From assembly GCA_021839785.1 (NCBI GenBank), contig JAKCAB010000123.1:1-6377 (forward strand): a DNA stretch of 6,377 bases. The letters are read 5' to 3'. Every line of letters begins with the position of its first letter. Position 1 is the first letter of the stretch. Position numbers and translations under genes: made by a program. The notes beneath the pieces are model-generated. The model had not been told where the DNA came from and searched no databases. It worked only from the letters and a program-made list of their open reading frames with translations. This document shows positions 1-4,601 of the stretch, piece after piece. The DNA comes from a bacterium (lineage in GTDB: Bacteria; Verrucomicrobiota; Verrucomicrobiae; Limisphaerales; J093).

Positions 1-2520
1 GTCGTAGTCGAACTCCTCCTTCAGCCAGGCCGCCTGATCCGCGGACAAACGCTCGCGAACCTCCGTGGTCTTCTCGCGCTGGAAGGCGAAGCTGTTCGTG
101 CGCGTCTCGCCGGCGGCACGGACGGTGGGCAGCCCGCGCGCGGTCCACACGTTCGTTTCGCGGTGGAAGATCCCCCCGGCTTCATCCAGCGCCTCGACCT
201 GCAGCGGCTTGCCCTTGAGCGCTTCGACCTGCGCGCCCGTGTCGAACCGGAACCGCGTCACCAACGTCGGCGCGCCCTGCGCGTCGTCACCGAGCTCGCG
301 CCGGCTGGCCCGCTCGAACCCGCGGAACTCGCGCTCGTAGCCGTCGTAGTAGGCGTTCCGGTAGGTGAACTGGTTGGTGTAGCGGCTGCCCAGCCCGTCG
401 CCCTCGACGATCTGCGTGACGACAGGCACCGGGAATGGCGCGACCGAAGTCCACTCGCTCGTCGTGCCCATCGCCTCAACCATGAAGTCCGTCGAGCTGC
501 GGTAAGCGATGCTGAGCGAGCGCCCGAGCGTCGTGGTGACGTGATTGAGCAGCCACGGTTTGTCGTGCGGGTTGAGTTCGAGCCAGCGCACGTCGGTCAA
601 TCCAGCCTCGAACCAGAGGATGTCGGTCGAACCGTTGCCGTTCAGGTCGGCGAAGCGGACCGCCGTCGTCTGAGAGTCGAAGTCGGGGATGGCCCGATCC
701 TGGATTACGATCGGAGCGCCCCAGCGATTGCCCGGTTCCTGCCGCCATACGCGCACGTCGCCGGAATCGACATAAACCAGATCCGCCAGGCCGTCTTGGT
801 TGATGTCGCTGAAGCTCAGACCGGCCAGCCCGCGCGGGCCGAGCTCGCCTGTCCGAGGACCGCCGGTCATCGCGAACGGCGGCTCGAACGTGGCCAGGCC
901 GCGAGTCAGGCAAACCTGTGCGCCCCCGTCATCGGCGAAGCCAGGCAACACGAGGTCTGGCAGCCGGTCACCGTTCATGTCCGCGAGCTGCCAGCCGTCG
1001 GCGAAGCGGAGTCGGGCGACGGGTGAAGGCAGATTGAGCAGCGCGCGGTTCGTGCGTTGGCCGGGCGAAAGATTGAACTGTCCGTTGATCAGCACGGCGA
1101 GCGAGTCCCCGTCGGTGGCCAGCAGGTCCGCCGCCTTGTCGAAATTCACGTCCACCAAGCGGACGTTCGGGTCGGCCAGCGGGAACTGCGCGTCATCAAT
1201 CTGGAAAGCCACCGGCACGTCGAACTCCGTCGGGGTCTTGAACCGGCGGAAATAGTGGCCGTCCGAGTCGCGCAGCAGGAGCGCCGTGCGGCCATCGCCG
1301 CGGAGGTCGGCCAACCACGAGGTTCCCGCCCCGAGGCGCGTGCTGTCCCCCGAAGGAGCGTTCGCCATCCGCTGGAGCGGACCCCAATCGTTGGTGCCGC
1401 CCCGGTTCAAGGCGATCGCGTAGCCTTCGTTGTCATCGTCGAGCAGAAGGTCGGGCAGTCCGTCGAAATTCACATCCGCCAGCTCGGCCTTGCCCCCGCT
1501 GAAGTCCACGGCAAAACCCAACTCGTTGGTCCGCATCTGCCACCCCTGGCCCACGGTGCCGCGCGCGTAGTCGAAGAACGTCGGCGGAAGATGGTCCTCG
1601 TTGGTTTTTGCGGTGATGTCAGTCCGGCTCCGCTCATCGCCGAACATCGTGACGGAGGCGAGCAGCGAGACCGGGGCGTTGGGGTGATAGCCCAAGCGCC
1701 AATGGCGGATACGCCGCTCGCCGAGGAACACGGTGACACCGCTCAGCCGGAGCCGGGTCGCGCTGCGAAAGCGCGGGCGATAATCTACGACCGGGTCCGG
1801 CCGATCCTCGTCGTAGCTGAAGAGAATCCGGAAGAACTCTGAAGGTTCGGTGGCGTGCAGGCCGTAGCGGATCTCCTCGGGATAGAGTTGCCCGGCGTCG
1901 GCGCGGTAGCGGTATTCGGTGCGGTTCCCGTTGGGGTCTTGTGCGGCGTCCAGATGCCACGAGAACGTTCCGTTCGTGCCCCAGGCGAGCCGCGAGCTCT
2001 CCGCCTGGCCCAGCCAGAGCGTCGAGCCGTTCCGCAGTTGCGCGCGCCATCCACCTTCGGCCGTGGGCAGATACCGGGTGAACGTGAACTCGTTCTCCTG
2101 CCGGAAAGTGCCGTCCGCGAGGCGGACCAGTTCCTCGCCGGTCCAGTCCACGACCGTGTCCGCCCCGGTGTAGAGCGGCAGGCCCTTGTCGGTCTGGCGC
2201 TGGAGAAACGGAATGGCGAGCCGCCACCCCAGGCCGAGCGGGCCGTTCCCGTGCCCGGAGTTGTATTCCAGCGCGAGCTCGGGAGCGCCGCCTCTCACGG
2301 GGGGGAGTTTGAGCGGGAGGCGATAGGTGAACGTGCCGGTGTTCAACTGCGGCTCGAAGGATTCCCCCAACCCCTCGATGGAGCCGGGCCCGCTGGGGAG
2401 CGAGATGCTGGTGGGTTTGACCCCGGATTTGTCGGGGGCACCGGCCAGCAGATGCAGCCCCTGACCCAGCGAAAGGAAGAGGCCGATCCATCGGGCAACT
2501 GTCGATGCATGACGGCGCAT
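1..2520 (-). CDS. SpvB/TcaC-TcdB family protein (Tc-toxin B-subunit-like), N-terminal 840 codons, 3' end outside window
   Basis: The frame is open from ATG at 2520 to the left edge without a stop, so the protein is incomplete. Residues 1-27 look like a Sec signal peptide: basic start, hydrophobic WIGLFLSLGQGLHLLA, cleavage after LAGA. Residues about 38-110 carry the SpvB N-terminal signature: ISLPSGPGSIEGLGESF, then YNSGHGNGPLGLGW, then TDKGLPLY. Six FG-GAP/VCBS-like repeats with DxNxDG-type loops begin at D349, D405, D457, D514, D572 and D625. A TcdB middle-region motif, YYDGYEREFRGF, lies at 724-735. In known Tc toxins the SpvB and Rhs parts form the cocoon and the repeats form the six-bladed propeller that docks on TcA; this role is inferred here. 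The Rhs core and any toxic C-terminus would lie beyond the left edge. The start follows the preceding gene's restored stop by 7 bases, and no Shine-Dalgarno is visible. The family call is firm; toxin activity cannot be judged. Confidence 0.9.
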   Translation of the reverse strand, partial: MRRHASTVARWIGLFLSLGQGLHLLAGAPDKSGVKPTSISLPSGPGSIEGLGESFEPQLNTGTFTYRLPLKLPPVRGGAPELALEYNSGHGNGPLGLGWRLAIPFLQRQTDKGLPLYTGADTVVDWTGEELVRLADGTFRQENEFTFTRYLPTAEGGWRAQLRNGSTLWLGQAESSRLAWGTNGTFSWHLDAAQDPNGNRTEYRYRADAGQLYPEEIRYGLHATEPSEFFRILFSYDEDRPDPVVDYRPRFRSATRLRLSGVTVFLGERRIRHWRLGYHPNAPVSLLASVTMFGDERSRTDITAKTNEDHLPPTFFDYARGTVGQGWQMRTNELGFAVDFSGGKAELADVNFDGLPDLLLDDDNEGYAIALNRGGTNDWGPLQRMANAPSGDSTRLGAGTSWLADLRGDGRTALLLRDSDGHYFRRFKTPTEFDVPVAFQIDDAQFPLADPNVRLVDVNFDKAADLLATDGDSLAVLINGQFNLSPGQRTNRALLNLPSPVARLRFADGWQLADMNGDRLPDLVLPGFADDGGAQVCLTRGLATFEPPFAMTGGPRTGELGPRGLAGLSFSDINQDGLADLVYVDSGDVRVWRQEPGNRWGAPIVIQDRAIPDFDSQTTAVRFADLNGNGSTDILWFEAGLTDVRWLELNPHDKPWLLNHVTTTLGRSLSIAYRSSTDFMVEAMGTTSEWTSVAPFPVPVVTQIVEGDGLGSRYTNQFTYRNAYYDGYEREFRGFERASRRELGDDAQGAPTLVTRFRFDTGAQVEALKGKPLQVEALDEAGGIFHRETNVWTARGLPTVRAAGETRTNSFAFQREKTTEVRERLSADQAAWLKEEFDYD
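624..1488 (-). other. Six FG-GAP/VCBS-like repeats encoded in the TcB-like gene (predicted beta-propeller)
   Basis: The encoded protein has six acidic loops: DVNFDGLPD, DLRGDGRTA, DVNFDKAAD, DMNGDRLPD, DINQDGLAD and DLNGNGSTD. They start at residues 349, 405, 457, 514, 572 and 625, a spacing of 52-58 residues that fits one propeller blade each. Four of the six keep the DxNxD pattern expected of a calcium-binding loop. The second has R in place of N, and the sixth has N at the third acidic position. Six blades agrees with the propeller known in Tc-toxin B subunits, where it acts as the gate of the cocoon. The blade count and metal binding are inferred from sequence spacing only. Confidence 0.8.
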
Positions 2521-2527
2521 CGTGTGG

Positions 2528-2647
2528 CTAGAGCTTGATCAGGTAGTGGACGTAAACGTTCTTGGGGCGGGTTTCGGTGCCGCCTGTCGCACCGATCAAC
2601 GCTGGGCTGCTGGATAATGCATGAGAGTTCTGAATGACCCGAAGAGT
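2528..2647 (-). other. Out-of-frame C-terminal end of the tail-collar protein (-1 frame)
   Basis: Read in the -1 frame relative to the gene above, these bases encode TLRVIQNSHALSSSPALIGA, then TGG, then TETRPKNVYVHYLIKL and a TAG stop at 2530-2528. The ETRPKN-V-YLIK ending is the classical C-terminus of tail-collar/microcystin-dependent proteins, so this was or is the true end of the gene. One extra G in the G6 run, or a -1 ribosomal slip there, joins the two parts into a 359-residue product. It would end 7 bases before the next start codon, keeping the tight gene packing seen elsewhere in the cluster. Confidence 0.88.
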
Positions 2648-3606
2648 CCCCCCTGAATCCCGCCGGTAGGGCCGGTGTCAGCCACTGGGTGAGAATGGCT
2701 CTTCAGATCGTCATTTTGAAGCGACCCGACAGTGGGGCCAAGCACGCCGGAACGGTTCGTCCTCGATTGGTTGTCCGTATCGTTGACGCCATTGGCATCG
2801 ACACCTCTCAGGAACAGCCCGCGCAGGTCCGGTAGGTTGAAAGTCGCGCTGCCGTCGCCAGACCCGTTCGAGGTGCCGAGAACCGCGAACAACCGGGCAT
2901 ACTTTGGGTCGTTTCGCAAAACCTCCTGGCCCCAGCAGAACTCCCAGCCGGCGGGCGGCACGTTGTTGGTGCCCATCCAGGCAATCACCGTGCCGGGTGG
3001 CGTGAGCGCGTCGCGCACTTCCTGGACGAGGTCGGCCGCCAGCGTGGCCTTTGCGGCCTGCTCCGCCTGCAGCGCATAGGGCGCGCTGAGGATTTGCTGC
3101 CGGGGCAGAATCTCCTTCCGCTGCGCGACCGGCACCGTGCCCGTCGGTGTGCGCGTGATCGTGAGGCCGAGGTGGCGATTTGCGCCGGTGAAGGCGACGC
3201 CGATTTCCGTCGTGCTTGCCCCGGCCACCGGCGCGCCGGAGCCGTCGAGAATCACGTTGAACGTGCCGTTCACCACAGTCACGGCGCATTCACGGCCCCA
3301 GACCAGGTGATTCGGGTCGGCAGTGGACAGGCTGGTCGAGTCGCTCCACAGGCGGAAGGCGAGCGTGTATTCGCCGCTGGCCAGCGGCTGGCCCTGGTCG
3401 TCGGTGAGGCGGCCCTGGTAATTGAAGGCGGGAGGAACGGCTTGAGCCGACACGGCGCAAGCCATGAACAGCAACGCGATCCGTCTTATCGCTTGCCACC
3501 CGCGGCGCTTTAATCCCGCGGTGGTGCTGGACGTTCGCAACTGATTCGAACAGGTCGGCGGCGTCATCGGCGAGCAAGGGATCAGCTGCTGACAAAAAGA
3601 CTTCAT
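2596..3606 (-). CDS. Secreted tail-collar-domain protein with NYQGRL N-terminal module; C-terminus out of frame
   Basis: The 336-residue frame starts at ATG 3606, which overlaps the previous stop (ATGA), and a weak GAG lies 5 bases upstream. Residues 34-56 form a signal peptide (KRRGWQAIRRI, hydrophobic ALLFMACAVSAQA) that is preceded by an unusual polar stretch of about 33 residues, so a later start such as M14 (3567) is possible. Residues 57-180 hold the module shared with the upstream gene: FNYQGRLTDDQGQPLASG, LVWGRE, then QRKEILPRQQILSAPYAL. Residues 203-265 match the phage tail collar (microcystin-dependent protein) domain: PPGTVIAW, PAGWEFCWGQ, GDGSATFNLPDLRG. From about residue 320 the frame departs from the family pattern and ends early. 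The expected ending is present in the -1 frame, which would give 359 residues. The role is unknown; a surface or tail-fibre-like attachment function is inferred. Confidence 0.85.
   Translation of the reverse strand: MKSFCQQLIPCSPMTPPTCSNQLRTSSTTAGLKRRGWQAIRRIALLFMACAVSAQAVPPAFNYQGRLTDDQGQPLASGEYTLAFRLWSDSTSLSTADPNHLVWGRECAVTVVNGTFNVILDGSGAPVAGASTTEIGVAFTGANRHLGLTITRTPTGTVPVAQRKEILPRQQILSAPYALQAEQAAKATLAADLVQEVRDALTPPGTVIAWMGTNNVPPAGWEFCWGQEVLRNDPKYARLFAVLGTSNGSGDGSATFNLPDLRGLFLRGVDANGVNDTDNQSRTNRSGVLGPTVGSLQNDDLKSHSHPVADTGPTGGIQGGLFGSFRTLMHYPAAQR
2647..2653 (-). promoter_or_regulatory. G-run with the shape of a -1 frameshift heptamer (G GGG GGA)
   Basis: On the coding strand the zero-frame codons are CAG GGG GGA CTC, so the bases G GGG GGA match the X XXY YYZ form of a -1 slippery site. 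The slip would lead exactly into the frame that carries the family's normal C-terminus. A run of six identical bases is also a common place for sequencing or replication indels, so it may be only an error or a mutation. No strong downstream hairpin was evident by eye. Confidence 0.4.
3070..3441 (-). repeat. Copy 2 of the NYQGRL module (direct repeat with 4171-4535)
   Basis: This stretch codes for the shared N-terminal module, from VPPAFNYQGRL to SAPYAL, in the tail-collar gene. It lies in the same orientation as the copy in the upstream gene. It is similar in protein and also in DNA, for example around the LAFRLW and GQPLASG codons. It marks an old tandem gene duplication, not a mobile element. 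Confidence 0.75.
3603..3606 (-). other. ATGA stop/start overlap between the two NYQGRL genes
   Basis: The TGA stop at 3605-3603 shares bases with the ATG at 3606-3604. Only a weak GAG precedes the start, so termination-reinitiation coupling is the likely way the second gene is translated. Confidence 0.8.
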
Positions 3607-4601
3607 AACTCAAAGGCGACCAACCGGACATTCGCGATGCTGACCCCGAGCGAGACGCCGCTGGCCGTGATCGAATAGCGGTTCGTGCCTTGCGGTGGAG
3701 AGTCGATCAATTGAACGCAGGACGGTGGAACCCCAATGACAAAGGGAGGCCCAAAGCCTGGCGATCCCACACCCCAGGAGAGTTGGTTCCGGGAGACCAA
3801 CGTTGTGTCGCGGTAGACATTGAGAGTGACGCTGGCATTGAATGCTTCGTTGAGCACACCCAGATACGAAACGCCCGAGTCCGGCCCGTCCAACGGCGCT
3901 GTCGGTTCAACGGAACTCAAGAAAACCAGCACCGGGCGCCCCGTGGTAACCAAAGTCACCGACAGGTTGGTGATCGCAACCTCGGACGACGAGAGGGCTA
4001 AGCGCGTCCCGTCGCTGGGTTGACTGAAGGCTATGTCGCCCACGTCGGCCAAATTCGTCCGAATCTGTCGTGAGGCCAGTTTCGGCAGGGTAACGACGCC
4101 GGCAGCCAGGTTGAGGGTCTGGACCGTGGCGTTGGTGCTGATCGCCTCCGCCGTGGCGGCACGCGCCGACGCAAAGGCAAACGGCGCGCTGAGCAACTGC
4201 TGTCTTGGCATGATCTCCTTCCGCTGCGCAGCCGGAACGATGCCCGAAGGCGTGCGGAGGATCGTCAGGCCGAGGAACCGACTCGGCGCGGCAAAAGCAC
4301 CCGGCAACTCCGCGTTCAGTCCCGCTTCCGCCGGTTGGCCGGTGTCACTCAGGATCACGTTAAACGCGCCGCCGACCACCGTAACCTCGAACTCGCGGCC
4401 CCAAACGAGGTTGCCCGAAGCCGTGCTGGTCGCCTCCGCCCAGAGGCGGAAGGCGAGCCGGTAGCCGCCGCTGGCCAGCGGTTGACCGGCCTCGTCCGTG
4501 AGCCGGCCCTGGTAGTTGAGGAGCGGCGGGACCGCGTCCGCGGCGCGAACCAGGCCGGCAAGCAGGAGGCAATTGAGCAGGAGTATCTGGTGTCGTTTCA
4601 T
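3603..4601 (-). CDS. Secreted protein with NYQGRL module and beta-rich tail-fibre-tip-like C-terminus
   Basis: The 332-residue frame starts at ATG 4601, overlapping the upstream stop as ATGA, without a visible Shine-Dalgarno; coupling probably drives initiation. Residues 1-23 are a clear signal peptide (MKRHQ, hydrophobic ILLLNCLLLAGL, cleavage after AADA). Residues 24-150 form the module shared with the downstream gene: LLNYQGRLTDEAGQPLASG, LAFRLW, LVWGREFEVTVV, then QRKEIMPRQQLLSAPFA. A linker rich in Ala, Thr and Asn follows. From about residue 200 to the end the sequence is beta-rich, with GRPVLVFLSS, NVYRD, QLIDSPPQGTNRYSI and a final NVRLVAFEL. That pattern resembles the jelly-roll tips found on phage fibres and related proteins. 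I do not recognise a named family for the whole protein. A binding or adhesin role, perhaps as part of the neighbouring toxin-like complex, is inferred. Confidence 0.88.
   Translation of the reverse strand: MKRHQILLLNCLLLAGLVRAADAVPPLLNYQGRLTDEAGQPLASGGYRLAFRLWAEATSTASGNLVWGREFEVTVVGGAFNVILSDTGQPAEAGLNAELPGAFAAPSRFLGLTILRTPSGIVPAAQRKEIMPRQQLLSAPFAFASARAATAEAISTNATVQTLNLAAGVVTLPKLASRQIRTNLADVGDIAFSQPSDGTRLALSSSEVAITNLSVTLVTTGRPVLVFLSSVEPTAPLDGPDSGVSYLGVLNEAFNASVTLNVYRDTTLVSRNQLSWGVGSPGFGPPFVIGVPPSCVQLIDSPPQGTNRYSITASGVSLGVSIANVRLVAFEL
4171..4535 (-). repeat. Copy 1 of the NYQGRL module (direct repeat with 3070-3441)
   Basis: This stretch codes for VPPLLNYQGRL through SAPFAF in the 332-residue protein. 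It aligns with the copy in the next gene with only a few short insertions and substitutions. Similarity stops soon after the SAPFA/SAPYA motif, where the two proteins change to unrelated C-terminal domains. Confidence 0.75.
4598..4601 (-). other. ATGA stop/start overlap between the TcA-like gene and the first NYQGRL gene
   Basis: The TGA stop of the large upstream gene (4600-4598) overlaps the ATG at 4601-4599. The bases before the start are C/A-rich and hold no Shine-Dalgarno. This supports co-transcription and coupled translation of the two genes. Confidence 0.85.

Noticed and set aside
163..1026. Long plus-strand open frame of 287 codons
   Set aside because: It lies antisense to the SpvB/TcdB gene, is rich in Arg, Ala and Val, and has no recognisable domain. 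It is a shadow of GC-rich third codon positions.
1634..2491. Minus-strand open frame of 285 codons
   Set aside because: It is out of frame with the SpvB-type gene, has an Arg/Pro-rich composition and no family motif, so it is a shadow frame.
1057..2538. Two further long plus-strand open frames (1057-1842 and 1855-2538)
   Set aside because: Both are antisense to the SpvB domain and repeat region, whose family motifs on the minus strand are unambiguous.
2521..2595. Intergenic region with a terminator or promoter between the collar gene and the SpvB gene
   Set aside because: These bases encode the -1-frame end of the collar protein down to 2528. No hairpin with a T-run or promoter-like boxes was seen.
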